A stretch of 64,000 nucleotides of DNA, from the NCBI RefSeq assembly GCF_018260555.1, contig NZ_JAGLBB010000002.1:37705-101704 (forward strand), given 5' to 3'. How positions within the stretch are numbered: position 1 is the first letter of the stretch; the number at the start of each line of letters is the position of its first letter. A model generated the notes under the pieces. It ran no database searches and was not told where the DNA came from. It was given only the letters and a program-made list of their open reading frames with translations. Source of the stretch: Deinococcus sp. GTDB taxonomy: Bacteria; Deinococcota; Deinococci; Deinococcales; Deinococcaceae. The position numbers were made by a program, and so were the translations under genes. Positions 11,951 through 20,575 of the stretch are shown here, in pieces.

Positions 11951-12376
11951 ATGCTGCTCGTGCTGAACGGCCCCAACCTGAACCGCCTCGGCCTGCGTGA
12001 ACCCGGCGTGTACGGCTCCCAGACCCTCGAAGACCTCGAGCGGCAGTGCGAAAGCTGGGGCGCGGAACTCGGCACCTCTGTCACCTGCCGCCAGAGCAAC
12101 TACGAGGGTCAACTCATCGAATGGATTCACGAGGCGCAGGAGCAGGGGTTCAGCGGCGTGGTCATCAACCCCGGCGCGCTCACCCACTCCAGTTACGCGC
12201 TGCGCGACGCCATCGCCGGGCAACCCCTGCCGGTCGTCGAGGTGCACATCAGCAACGTGGACGCCCGCGAAGCCTTCCGGCATAAGAGCGTCACGGCCGC
12301 CGTGTGCCGCGGCAAGATCAGCGGCCTGGGCTTCCTGGGCTACCGCCTGGGCATGGAAGCGCTGATAGAGGCGTGA
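11951..12376 (+). CDS. aroQ: 3-dehydroquinate dehydratase, type II
   Basis: Dehydrates 3-dehydroquinate to 3-dehydroshikimate. The protein is 141 residues, typical for the small dodecameric type II enzyme. Motifs: LNGPNLNRLGLREPGVYGS (active-site Tyr on the flexible lid), INPGALTHSSYALRDA, VEVHISNVDAREAFRHKS with the catalytic His, and the GLGFLGYRLG C-terminal motif. A leaderless -10 TAGGCT (11939-11944) ends 6 nt before the ATG. Confidence 0.96.
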   Translation: MLLVLNGPNLNRLGLREPGVYGSQTLEDLERQCESWGAELGTSVTCRQSNYEGQLIEWIHEAQEQGFSGVVINPGALTHSSYALRDAIAGQPLPVVEVHISNVDAREAFRHKSVTAAVCRGKISGLGFLGYRLGMEALIEA

Positions 12377-12397
12377 CCAGAGAGGTCGCCTGCCTCT

Positions 12398-12533
12398 GAT
12401 ACGGACTCCGATTGAAGGGACTGCGAAGACCCTTCAATCCGGGCGAAGCGAGTGGGAGAAAAGCGGGTTCCGGGCGTGGAGTTGGCAATCCGGTGAAGTT
12501 CCGGATTGTCATCGAAACAAACGGAATCCGTAT
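12398..12533 (+). repeat. TGATACGG-family element, type B (copy 4)
   Basis: Left end GATACGGACTCCG; hairpin ATTGAAGGG (12411-12419) / CCCTTCAAT (12430-12438). Then GAAGCGAGTGGGAG and a second inverted repeat AATCCGG...CCGGATT. The right end CGGAATCCGTAT mirrors the left. It shares ends with type A but has a different right half. The remaining bases of the 12377-12856 gap hold the rplM leader. Confidence 0.9.
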
Positions 12534-12738
12534 GACGGCGGCCTGCTGCCCCTCGCCGCCGTCAGTGGGTGCTGTGCGTCCAGTCTGGGCACACGAGACA
12601 GGCGCGCCATTGCCTTCTAGATCAGCGACGCCAGAAGAGAGAAATGACGCCAGTGGAGGCAAGAGAAAACCAAACCCCCACCACTGGATTGCGCCCCGGC
12701 ACTTGCCCCCAGACCCCGGAATCTGATAGCCTTGCCTT

Positions 12739-12850
<112 letters not shown>

Positions 12851-12856
12851 TTCACG

Positions 12857-13282
12857 GTGAAAACCTACATCCCCAAAAATGACGAGCAGAACTGGGTCGT
12901 TGTGGACGCAACGAACGTGCCCCTGGGCCGCCTGGCGACGCTGATCGCGAGCCGCATCCGTGGCAAGCACCGCACCGACTTCACGCCGAACATGATTCAG
13001 GGCGACTTCGTGGTCGTGCTGAACGCCGAGAAGGTTGCCCTGACCGGCAACAAGCTCGACGGCAAGGTCTACACCCGTTACAGCGGCTACCAGGGCGGCC
13101 TGAAGACCGAAACCGCCCGCGAGGCGCTGAAGAAGCACCCCGAGCGCGTCATCGAGCACGCCGTGTTCGGCATGCTGCCCAAGGGCCGTCAGGGCCGCGC
13201 CATGCACCCCCGCCTGAAGGTGTACGCCGGCGAGACGCACCCCCACGCCGCCCAGAAACCCCAGACGCTCGAGGTCAAATAA
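12857..13282 (+). CDS. rplM: 50S ribosomal protein L13
   Basis: Large-subunit protein, early assembly. It is 141 residues from GTG 12857 with upstream CTGGAG. Motifs: VVDATNVPLGRLATLIASRIRGK near the start, then GDFVVVLNAEKVALTGNK and MLPKGRQGRAMHPRLKVYAG near the end. It is followed 2 bp later by rpsI, the near-universal L13-S9 operon. The open frame continues upstream through the leader but homologues begin at this point. Confidence 0.96.
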   Translation: MKTYIPKNDEQNWVVVDATNVPLGRLATLIASRIRGKHRTDFTPNMIQGDFVVVLNAEKVALTGNKLDGKVYTRYSGYQGGLKTETAREALKKHPERVIEHAVFGMLPKGRQGRAMHPRLKVYAGETHPHAAQKPQTLEVK

Positions 13283-13284
13283 TC

Positions 13285-13686
<402 letters not shown>

Positions 13687-13707
13687 CCCCGCACCCGCTG
13701 CACCTGG

Positions 13708-13734
13708 CCCCCTCCCTCTGCGAAGGGGGTTTTT
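13708..13734 (+). terminator. Rho-independent terminator of rplM-rpsI
   Basis: CCCCCT (13708-13713) pairs with AGGGGG (13724-13729), followed directly by TTTTT. It lies 22 bp after the rpsI stop. Confidence 0.88.
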
Positions 13735-13751
13735 GCGTCCCTGTCCCCTCC

Positions 13752-13823
13752 TATCCGGACTGCGGTTCATTCGGTGCGGCTCCTAATCAATCCGGGTGGA
13801 TGCAAGGCGGAACAACAGACCTC
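13752..13823 (+). repeat. TGATACGG-family element, truncated type A (copy 5)
   Basis: Degenerate left half only: ATCCGGACTGCGG, diverged hairpin (ATTCGGTGC...), AATCAATCCGGGTGGATGCAAGGCGG, then it fades. It sits between the rpsI terminator and the convergent nfeD gene. Confidence 0.6.
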
Positions 13824-13861
13824 CAGTGGGTGGAGTGAAGCGAAAGCTGTAGCGCCCAGGT

Positions 13862-14323
13862 TCAGCTGCCGCCCACCTCGCGGACATGCAGGGTCGCGCC
13901 GTCGGCCTCTACGATCAGCACGCGGGACCCGGCGGGCAGGTCGGGGCCGGTGGCTCGCCACTCGCCATCCGCGACGCGCACGCGGCCCACGCCGTTCTCG
14001 ATGGCCTGGGTAACGGTCACGGTCTGCCCCACAAGGCGGCCACTGCCCAGGTTCAGCCCGGCCGATTCGGGTGAGCTGGGCAGCAGGCGGCCCAGGTAGC
14101 GGCGGCCCAGCAGGACGCTGGCAACGCTCAGGGCGGCAAACAGCAGCAGTTGCACGGCCACCGGAACGGGCAGGACGAACACGATCAGGCCCAGCGCAAA
14201 GGCGGCCAGGGCCAGCCACACGAAGAACACGCCGGGCGCGGCGATTTCCAGGATCAGCAGCAGCGCGCCCAGGACCCACCAGTGCCAGGGTTGCACGCGC
14301 TCCAGGGTGGGCAGCCAGTCCAC
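13862..14323 (-). CDS. NfeD-family membrane protein
   Basis: A 153-residue short NfeD protein. A hydrophobic stretch at residues 14-60 gives two or three membrane segments (WWVLGALLLILEIAAPGVFF and later). The C-terminal OB-fold domain has VGQTVTVTQAIENGVGRVRVADGEW split around residue 105. NfeD proteins partner SPFH/stomatin proteins in membrane microdomain organisation, and this gene lies 4 bp downstream of such a gene on the same strand. The serine-protease NfeD1 domain is absent, so this is the short NfeD1b/ClpP-less type. Confidence 0.88.
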   Translation of the reverse strand: MDWLPTLERVQPWHWWVLGALLLILEIAAPGVFFVWLALAAFALGLIVFVLPVPVAVQLLLFAALSVASVLLGRRYLGRLLPSSPESAGLNLGSGRLVGQTVTVTQAIENGVGRVRVADGEWRATGPDLPAGSRVLIVEADGATLHVREVGGS

Positions 14324-14327
14324 GGGC

Positions 14328-15248
14328 CTAGTCCTTGCGGCCGCCGAAGGCCTCGCGCGCCACTTCCGCGATGCCTTGCAGGCTGCCGAGCACGCTGACG
14401 GCCTCGACCGGCAGGATCAGCGTCTTCTGGTTGGGGGCGGTGGCGATCTCCTTCAGGGCGTCCACGTAGCGCTGCGCGACGAAGTAGTTGATCGCCTGGA
14501 CGTTCCCGGCGGCGATGGCCTCGCTGACCATGCGGGTCGCCTCGGCCTCGGCCTGCGCCTGACGTTCGCGGGCCTCGGCTTCCAGGAAGGCGGCCTGGCG
14601 GCGGCCCTCGGCGTTCAGGATCTCGGCCTGTTTCTCGCCCTCGGCTTTCAGGATGGCGGCCTGCCGGAAGCCCTCGGCGTCGAGGATGTTGGCGCGTTTC
14701 TCGCGCTCAGCTTTCATCTGGCGGGCCATGCTGGCGACCAGATCGGCGGGCGGCTTGATGTCCTTGACTTCTATTCGCGTGACCTTGACGCCCCAGGGGG
14801 CGGTGGCCTCGTCGACCACGCTGAGCAGGCGGGCGTTGATCTGGTCGCGGTTGCTCAGGAGTTCGTCGAGGTCCATGCTGCCCATCACGGTGCGGATGTT
14901 GGTCATGGTGAGGTTCAGACTGGCCTGTTGCAGATTCCCGACCTCGTAACTGGCCTTGGCGGCGTCGAGCACCTGGTAGAACACGACGGCGTCCACGGTG
15001 ACGAGCGCGTTGTCGCGGGTGATGATTTCCTGGCTGGGCACGTCGAGCACCTGTTCCATCATGTTGACCTTGCGGCCGATCCGGTCGATGTACGGAATGA
15101 TCAGGTTCAGGCCGGGGTGCAGGGACCGCTGGAACTTGCCGAAACGTTCCTGGGTCCACTGGTACCCCTGGGGCACGCTCTTGACCCCGGCGAGCAGCGT
15201 AATGATGACCAGCAGCAGCAGAACGCAGACGAAAACAGTGAATCCCAT
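14328..15248 (-). CDS. SPFH/band 7 (stomatin-like, slipin) protein
   Basis: A 306-residue membrane-anchored SPFH protein. The N-terminal hydrophobic anchor is residues 2-22 (GFTVFVCVLLLLVIITLLAG). The SPFH domain follows (SVPQGYQWTQERFGKF, PGLNLIIPYIDRIGRKVNM). Then comes a long alanine/glutamate-rich coiled coil (about residues 185-250, many EAEA/AEGE repeats) that drives oligomerisation. It starts at ATG 15248 with AGGAGG 7 bp upstream. The open frame extends to 15764 but only opposite the divergent ABC gene. Together with NfeD it forms the classic SPFH-NfeD pair. Confidence 0.93.
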   Translation of the reverse strand: MGFTVFVCVLLLLVIITLLAGVKSVPQGYQWTQERFGKFQRSLHPGLNLIIPYIDRIGRKVNMMEQVLDVPSQEIITRDNALVTVDAVVFYQVLDAAKASYEVGNLQQASLNLTMTNIRTVMGSMDLDELLSNRDQINARLLSVVDEATAPWGVKVTRIEVKDIKPPADLVASMARQMKAEREKRANILDAEGFRQAAILKAEGEKQAEILNAEGRRQAAFLEAEARERQAQAEAEATRMVSEAIAAGNVQAINYFVAQRYVDALKEIATAPNQKTLILPVEAVSVLGSLQGIAEVAREAFGGRKD

Positions 15249-15438
15249 GGTGCCTCCTGTGTACCGCTCCTTACGCGCCGGGCCGCGCGAAGGTTCCCTG
15301 CGCAGGCTGGTACGGCCATGGCACGGGAACGCTGCCCAGCAGCGGCAGCGCCCGCCTGCTGTCCAGGGGTCACGGCCGGTCAGGTGCGCGGCGAGCAGGC
15401 TGATGCCAGCGGCACGCCCAGCCGCGGCGGCCAGTGCC

Positions 15439-15483
15439 TGTGCTGTGGCGTCCTGTGCTGTGGCGTCCCGTGCGGTGGCGTGC
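15439..15483 (+). repeat. 15-bp tandem repeat, 3 units, in the divergent intergenic region
   Basis: TGTGCTGTGGCGTCC occurs at 15439-15453 and 15454-15468, with a diverged third unit to 15483. The rest of 15249-15554 shows no gene; it must hold the promoters of the SPFH gene (minus) and the ABC gene (plus). Confidence 0.8.
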
Positions 15484-15554
15484 GCCCTGGGCTCCACGCT
15501 GAGCCGTGCACGGTGTGCCGTCTGCGCTGCGCCGGGGCCGCTAGACTCGCGGAC

Positions 15555-17030
15555 ATGACGGCGCTGGTGACCTTGAAGGACGTGACGGTGGTGGCCGGGG
15601 GCCGCACCCTGCTGGAGAACGTGACGCTGGAGGTCGCGCGGGGCGAGGCGCTGCTGCTGCGCGGCCCGAACGGGGGCGGCAAGACCTCGCTGCTGAGGCT
15701 GCTGTCGGGCGAGGTCGCCCCGCTGCGCGGCGAGCGCGTCTACCGGCTGGGCGGGCAGGAGCAACGGTCGGCGGTGCGGGCGCGGCGGTCCCTGGCGGTG
15801 GTGGGCCCGGACGCCGAAGCGTTCTACCTGACGCGCGACTGGGCGGTGACGGTGCGGGACCTGCTGCTGGGCGCGGCGCGCGGCGAACGCCTGAACCTGT
15901 GGCAGGCCACCCCCACCGAGGAGCGGCGCGTGGCCGACGTGGCGGCCCTGACCGGGCTGGGGCCGCTGCTAGGGCGGGACGTGCGGACCCTCAGTCACGG
16001 GCAGCGGCGGCGGGCGGTGCTGGGCGCGGCGCTGATGCCCGCGCCGGAACTGCTGCTGCTCGACGAGTTCACGGACGGCCTGAGCGGCGAGGCCCGCGCG
16101 GAACTGGGGGCCGTGATTGCCGCCGTGCACGCCTCGGGGGTGGCGGTCGTGCTGGCCTCGCACCGGCCAGAGGAAGCGCCGGAGCTGCCGTGGCGGACCC
16201 TGAGCGTGCAGGGCGGGCGCGTCGTGAGTGCCGCCGGGCAGGGCGCGCCCACGGCAGACTGGCCTGCGCCCTGGCCTGCCCTGCGCGTTCCGCCCACGGA
16301 CGGTCTGCCGCGCGACCTCGTGACCGTCCGCAGTGCCGAGGTGTACCGCAACGGGCACCGCGCGCTGGGGCCACTGACCTGGACGTGGCGCGCGGGGCAG
16401 CACTGGCTGGTGACCGGCGAGAACGGCAGCGGCAAGAGCACCCTGGCCCGCCTGATCGCCGGGGAACTGCACGCTGCCCTGGGCGGGCAGGTCACGCGGC
16501 CCTTCCTGACGCGCGACCTGCTGAGCGAACGGCGGCGCGGCGTGGGGCTGGTCAGCGCAGAACTGGGCATCCGGCAGCGGCGCGAGTGGACGGGCCGGGA
16601 CGTGATCGGCAGCGCCTGGGACGGCACCGAGGGCTTCGCGCACACCCTGGACGCCGCGCAGCACGCCGAGGTCGCCCGCCTGGCCGCCGTCCTGAACGCC
16701 GCTGACCTGCTGGACCGCCCGGCCGACACGCTCTCGCAGGGGCAGTTGCGGCGGCTGCTGCTGGCCCGCGCCGCCGCGCACCGTCCGCGCCTGCTGCTGC
16801 TCGACGAGGGACTGGACTTCCTGGACGCCGGGTCACGCGCCGCGTTCCTGGGCCTGCTGCCGGGCCTCGTGCGCGGCGGCACGCACCTGCTGATCGTCGC
16901 GCACCGGGCGTCCGACGCTCCGGCCGGGCTGACCCACCACCTGCACCTGTCGGGAGGCCAGGCCGCCTACCAGGGACCGCGCACACCCGGCGCGGCGTCA
17001 GATTCGGCTCACCTTCAGGCACTACCCTGA
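15555..17030 (+). CDS. Tandem ABC ATPase (ModF-like, two nucleotide-binding domains)
   Basis: A 491-residue soluble protein with two ABC domains in one chain. Domain 1: Walker A GPNGGGKTS (about residue 37), signature LSHGQRRR, Walker B LLLLDEF. Domain 2: Walker A GENGSGKST (about residue 290), signature LSQGQLRR, Walker B LLLLDEG. There are no membrane segments. The architecture matches ModF/PhrA-type proteins found near molybdate systems, but no transporter permease is adjacent, so the substrate or role is unknown. A leaderless -10 TAGACT (15542-15547) ends 7 nt before ATG 15555. The upstream 416 codons of the same frame are antisense to the SPFH gene and are not coding. Confidence 0.9.
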   Translation: MTALVTLKDVTVVAGGRTLLENVTLEVARGEALLLRGPNGGGKTSLLRLLSGEVAPLRGERVYRLGGQEQRSAVRARRSLAVVGPDAEAFYLTRDWAVTVRDLLLGAARGERLNLWQATPTEERRVADVAALTGLGPLLGRDVRTLSHGQRRRAVLGAALMPAPELLLLDEFTDGLSGEARAELGAVIAAVHASGVAVVLASHRPEEAPELPWRTLSVQGGRVVSAAGQGAPTADWPAPWPALRVPPTDGLPRDLVTVRSAEVYRNGHRALGPLTWTWRAGQHWLVTGENGSGKSTLARLIAGELHAALGGQVTRPFLTRDLLSERRRGVGLVSAELGIRQRREWTGRDVIGSAWDGTEGFAHTLDAAQHAEVARLAAVLNAADLLDRPADTLSQGQLRRLLLARAAAHRPRLLLLDEGLDFLDAGSRAAFLGLLPGLVRGGTHLLIVAHRASDAPAGLTHHLHLSGGQAAYQGPRTPGAASDSAHLQALP

Positions 17031-17035
17031 ACCGC

Positions 17036-17599
17036 ATGAAGCGCGCCCTCCTGACCCTCGCCCTGCTCGCCGCGCCCGCCCTGACCGGCGCGGCAGCCCA
17101 GACCGCTCCTGCCGCCGCGCCCACCACGGCGGAACAGAGAACCATCGAGGCCATCACGGCCCGGAGTGACCGGGGCTTCAGTCTCCGCGTGCCGGCCGGC
17201 TGGACGCCTCTGAAGAACGTTCCGGATACCGACGTGGCCTTCGCGTTCAAGACGGTCGGGGCGCTCCGGCCCACCGTGACCGTCCGCACGCAGGATGTCG
17301 AACCGTCCATCAAGGCGACGCTGGCCGACTTCCGGGACCTGTTCGCCGGGCAGCTCGTCAAGGAAGTACCGAAACTGAAGATGCTGGGCGAGAAGACCAT
17401 CCGCGTCAGCGGCACGCCCGCCATTCTCTGGACCTACACCGGCGACGGCGAAGGCGGCGGCGTCCGCTGGTCACAGGTGTTCACGGTGAAAAACAACCGG
17501 CTGTACACCGTCACGCTGATGATCCCCAACGGCGCACCGGCCGAGCTGATCGAGTCGGGCCGTGAAATCCTGAATTCCTTCGCCCTGACCGGCAAGTAA
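17036..17599 (+). CDS. Secreted DcrB/PsbP-like protein
   Basis: A 187-residue exported protein. The signal peptide is MKRALLTLALLAAPALTGAAAQ with cleavage near residue 22, then a Pro/Ala linker, then a domain of alternating strands with FSLRVPAGWTPLKN, TVTVRTQD and WSQVFTVKNNRLYTVTL. This resembles the PsbP/DcrB-like fold seen in many Deinococcus exported proteins of unknown role. It lies 5 bp after the ABC gene, yet has its own -10 TACCCT (17023-17028) 7 nt before the ATG. Confidence 0.82.
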   Translation: MKRALLTLALLAAPALTGAAAQTAPAAAPTTAEQRTIEAITARSDRGFSLRVPAGWTPLKNVPDTDVAFAFKTVGALRPTVTVRTQDVEPSIKATLADFRDLFAGQLVKEVPKLKMLGEKTIRVSGTPAILWTYTGDGEGGGVRWSQVFTVKNNRLYTVTLMIPNGAPAELIESGREILNSFALTGK

Positions 17600-17600
17600 C

Positions 17601-17734
17601 CCGGATTCCGATTGACTCGCTGCAGTCCCAAATCAATCCGATCGGACGCCAGTAGGAACAGCAGACGCCCCTTCACGGTCTGGAGCCGCAGGCGACGCTT
17701 TTCCGACTGTGGCGCAGTGGAGCGCAATCCGTAT
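17601..17734 (+). repeat. TGATACGG-family element, type A (copy 6)
   Basis: Abuts the TAA of the preceding gene. Left end CCGGATTCCG, hairpin ATTGACTCG.../...AATCAAT, full core GCCGCAGGCGACGCTTTTCC, right end GCAATCCGTATC. Confidence 0.88.
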
Positions 17735-17824
17735 CACCCGGGCCCTGACTGCGCAGGCGGTCCAGTCGGTCGTCGCTGTCGGTCATGTCCGGCAGCGCCT
17801 TCTCGGCAGGCAAGGTCATACCGC

Positions 17825-17865
17825 AGAGAACAGGGCAGGGCATTGATCGCTCTGCCCTGTTCTCT
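17825..17865. terminator. Perfect 14-bp inverted repeat, probable bidirectional terminator
   Basis: AGAGAACAGGGCAG (17825-17838) and CTGCCCTGTTCTCT (17852-17865) form a strong hairpin 15 bp past the stop of the minus-strand HAD gene. There is no T-run, so termination is inferred from position and stability. Confidence 0.6.
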
Positions 17866-17880
17866 AACCTGCGGCGCCGC

Positions 17881-18693
17881 TCAGCGGGCCGTGGTCAGTC
17901 GGTCAGCCCAGGCGTGCAGGAACGCGCCTAAGTGTTCCTGTTCGGGCACGCGGGCGTCGGCGTGGGGGGTCAGGAGGGGCAGTGATCCGACCTGCACGGC
18001 GTACGCGGCGACGTCCAGCATGGCTTCGTCGTTGTCGCTGTCTCCGAAGGCCACGGTCCGCGTGTGCGGCACCTTCAGGGCGTCTGCGATCAGGGTCAGG
18101 GCCGCGCCCTTGTGCGCCCCCTGCGGCGTAACGGTCAGGAAGTGCGGGTACGGGTCCTGCGCGCCGGTCAGGACCAGGTGCGGGTGCGTGGTCCGCAGCC
18201 GCCCCGCGAACGCCGCGACCTGCAGGTGGTAGTAACCGACTTTCAGGATGCCTTCGCGCGGCGCGTCGGCCAGCGGGCGGAACTGGCGCACAACCATCCA
18301 AGGTTCGGGTTCCACTCCGGGCGGCAGGTCCACGAACAGGCCATCGGCGGTGAACAGGACCACGCGCGCGCCGTTCAGTTCATGGGCCAGCGTGGCTTCC
18401 AGGTCCGCGTCACTGAAGCGTACCTCGGTGTGCAGATCATCGCCGATCAGGACGCGGCCTCCGTTGTTCGTGGCGACCGCGTGGGGCTGCATGACCTGAA
18501 GCACCTGCGACGGCGGCGTGTCCCGTCCAGTAATGATGGCCAGTTGCACGCCCAGCGCCCGCAGCCGCGCCAGGGCCTGCGCCGCGTCAGGCTGCACCTC
18601 GCGCCCCGCGTCGGGGATCAGCGTGCCGTCCAGGTCAAAGGCCATCAGGAGCGGCAGGGTCACGGGCAGGTCGGCGGGCAGGGTCACGGTCAC
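17881..18693 (-). CDS. HAD-superfamily Cof-like phosphatase
   Basis: A 270-residue cytoplasmic phosphatase, probably acting on a phosphorylated sugar or nucleotide. Motif I FDLDGTL (about residue 22, nucleophile DxD), motif II IITGRDT, motif III Lys in the QGAHKGAAL segment, motif IV FGDSDNDEAML; the large C2 cap between I and III marks the Cof/IIB type. Start GTG 18693 is chosen because TAGGCT lies exactly 7 nt upstream on the minus strand and the protein then begins close to motif I. The longer open frame runs through a repeat element. Confidence 0.9.
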   Translation of the reverse strand: MTVTLPADLPVTLPLLMAFDLDGTLIPDAGREVQPDAAQALARLRALGVQLAIITGRDTPPSQVLQVMQPHAVATNNGGRVLIGDDLHTEVRFSDADLEATLAHELNGARVVLFTADGLFVDLPPGVEPEPWMVVRQFRPLADAPREGILKVGYYHLQVAAFAGRLRTTHPHLVLTGAQDPYPHFLTVTPQGAHKGAALTLIADALKVPHTRTVAFGDSDNDEAMLDVAAYAVQVGSLPLLTPHADARVPEQEHLGAFLHAWADRLTTAR

Positions 18694-18764
18694 GCGCGGC
18701 AGCCTAGCGCGTCCGACCGGCAGCGCGCGAGGACACGCGGCACATCCGCCGGGCCGCATGCACT

Positions 18765-18903
18765 CATACGGACTGCCGTTTGTTTCGCCGACAATCCGGA
18801 ATTTCACCGGATGGCCAGCTCCACGTCCGGAGGGCCGTTTCTCTCCCACTCGCATCCGCTCGGACCCGGCGGCTTTGCAGGCCATTCAATCGGAGTCCGT
18901 ATG
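18765..18903 (-). repeat. TGATACGG-family element, type B (copy 7)
   Basis: Reverse orientation. ATACGGACTGCCG and CGGAGTCCGTAT termini, inner GTTTCGCCGACAATCC mirrors the GGATTGTCAGCGAAAC of type B. It lies upstream of the HAD gene and downstream of rplS. Confidence 0.87.
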
Positions 18904-18971
18904 ACAGGGGCGCGCCGCCTCCAGTCACGGGGCGGCGCGTTGAAACAGGTGGGCCTGAGCCCGGCTGGGGC

Positions 18972-19454
18972 TTACTCGCCCTGGGTTTCGGGAGCAGCGG
19001 TTTCGGTGGCCGGTTCGGCCTGGGCGGGCGCGGCGGCCTTGGCGGCCTTCTCGGCCTGGGCGCGCGCGGCGTCCTTCATCACGCGGCTGCGGTCGTTCTT
19101 GATGCGGGCTGCCTTGCCGCGCAGGTCGCGCAGGTAGTACAGCTTGGCGCGGCGGACCTTGCCACGTTCCAGCACGGTGATCTTGGCCAGCAGGGGGCTG
19201 CTGAAGGGGAACACGCGCTCGACGCCTTCACCGAAGGAGATCTTGCGAACGGTGAAGCTCTTGCGGCTGCCCGAACCGTTGATGGCGATGACCACGCCTT
19301 CAAAGGCCTGGTTGCGGGTGCGGGTGCCTTCCACGACTTTCGTTTCCACGCGGATGGTGTCGCCGGGGCGGAACTCGGGGGCGTCGGTCTTGATGTGGGG
19401 CTGCTCGACGGCGCGCAGAATGGCGCCACGGTTCGCTTTGATTGCGTGCTGCAT
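18972..19454 (-). CDS. rplS: 50S ribosomal protein L19
   Basis: Protein at the 30S-50S interface. It is 160 residues. Motifs: FRPGDTIRVETKVVEGTRTR, FEGVVIAINGSGSRKSFTVR, GVERVFPFSSPLLAKI and RRAKLYYLRDLRGKAARIK. The C-terminal tail after about residue 115 is an Ala/Glu-rich extension, as in other Deinococcus L19. It starts at ATG 19454 with AAGGAG upstream on the minus strand. Confidence 0.96.
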   Translation of the reverse strand: MQHAIKANRGAILRAVEQPHIKTDAPEFRPGDTIRVETKVVEGTRTRNQAFEGVVIAINGSGSRKSFTVRKISFGEGVERVFPFSSPLLAKITVLERGKVRRAKLYYLRDLRGKAARIKNDRSRVMKDAARAQAEKAAKAAAPAQAEPATETAAPETQGE

Positions 19455-19566
19455 GATTGACTCCTTCGGGCAGCGGACCGTCCCACCATCCCACTGTCTG
19501 CGGGCAGAGACGTTCATGCTCCTGGGTGAACAGGTCGCCGCCAGGGGCAGTCGACCGGACCGTAAG

Positions 19567-19597
19567 AGTATAGCAGGTGCCAGGCCACTCCGGGCAA
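19567..19597 (-). promoter_or_regulatory. Promoter of rplS
   Basis: On the minus strand, TTGCCC and TATACT are separated by 19 bp, leaving a leader of about 105 nt before rplS. The leader has no recognised riboswitch. Confidence 0.45.
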
Positions 19598-19650
19598 GTG
19601 AGGGGCCGCTCACCTTATGAGAATGGGGGGCGGGTCAGTCTGCCTTTGAT

Positions 19651-20436
19651 ATGGATCACGTGAAGGAAACGTTAGGCAGCGCGCTGGTTGATGTCCGCGA
19701 GGATTCTCTGAGGCAGCGCCGCCGCGTGTCGGAATTCCGGGCGCGTGAGCATGTCGGCGCGGCCGGGTGGGCACAGACCAGCGCGCTGGAAGCCATGATC
19801 CGCGCGGGCCGTGAGGGACTGGCCGCCACGGACGCGCTGCGGCAGGTCGTGCACCTGACGACAGAACAGTTGCGCACACTACCGCTGAATGCGTCAGGCC
19901 CGGAGAGAAGTGCGCAGTCTGAGGCGCTAGGGGATATCCTGCAGAGCAGCCAGGCACAGTTCACGGCGGCGCAGGCGATGGACGTACTGGTCAGCGAGGC
20001 GCTGGACGCCGTGGCGCACACGCCCGTCGATGACCTGAGCGTGGCACGCCTGAAAGCCATTCATGGGCGCGTGCGCGAACAGGTGGCGACCCTGGAGACG
20101 ATCATCCAGTCGGCGCAGGTGCAGGCCCGGACGCTGGATCAGATTGGTGAATTGGACCGCGTGAGCGCCGAATTCCACGACCGCGTGGTGGGTCTGAAGC
20201 GCCTCAGCGAGCAGGAACAGGTGCAGACCCTGGCCGAGGAAGGAGAGCATGTCGTGGAACTCATCGGGGCACTGGACGGCGCCGCCCCGCAGCAGGTGGA
20301 TGCCCTGAGCCGCATCGGGGAAGCTGTGGCCGAGGAGATGACCGGCACGGGTGCGTCACCCGAAACCCAGGCGCAGGCGCTGGAGGAACTCGCGCACCTG
20401 ATGGCGGAGAAGGCGCAGGGGGTGCGTCAGGACTGA
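19651..20436 (+). CDS. Conserved-looking helical protein of unknown function
   Basis: A 261-residue protein with no signal peptide, membrane segment or cysteine. It is almost wholly alpha-helical in character, rich in Ala, Glu, Gln and Leu, with heptad-like spacing, and acidic overall. Repeated S/TAQA-type helices (SSQAQFTAAQAMD, QSAQVQARTLDQI) suggest a bundle or coiled-coil assembly like a methyl-accepting or apolipoprotein-type fold. I recognise no family. The start may be ATG 19651 or a nearby GTG; no SD and no clean -10 are seen. It stands alone between rplS and lipB. Confidence 0.7.
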   Translation: MDHVKETLGSALVDVREDSLRQRRRVSEFRAREHVGAAGWAQTSALEAMIRAGREGLAATDALRQVVHLTTEQLRTLPLNASGPERSAQSEALGDILQSSQAQFTAAQAMDVLVSEALDAVAHTPVDDLSVARLKAIHGRVREQVATLETIIQSAQVQARTLDQIGELDRVSAEFHDRVVGLKRLSEQEQVQTLAEEGEHVVELIGALDGAAPQQVDALSRIGEAVAEEMTGTGASPETQAQALEELAHLMAEKAQGVRQD

Positions 20437-20563
20437 TCGTCCCGGCCCCGTCCAGGCGGGCCGGACGCGCCTGACCAGCACGGAGCGTAGGATTCACCAC
20501 GTTTACTGGTCAATTCGGCCCGAACACCCGCCTGCGACACGATAAAAGGCCAGCTGCGCAGCG

Positions 20564-20569
20564 TACAAT
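20564..20569 (+). promoter_or_regulatory. Leaderless -10 (TACAAT) of lipB
   Basis: TACAAT ends 6 nt before ATG 20576 with no SD between; one of the clearest leaderless starts in the window. Confidence 0.68.
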
Positions 20570-20575
20570 CCCCGC

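Noticed and set aside
14307..15554. A 416-codon N-terminal extension of the tandem ABC ATPase
   Set aside because: It is antisense to the SPFH gene; the real start has a leaderless -10 at 15542 and the family starts at MTALVTLKDV.
17735..17824. A possible short gene between the repeat and the HAD hairpin
   Set aside because: No start with -10 or SD and no open frame of coding character on either strand.
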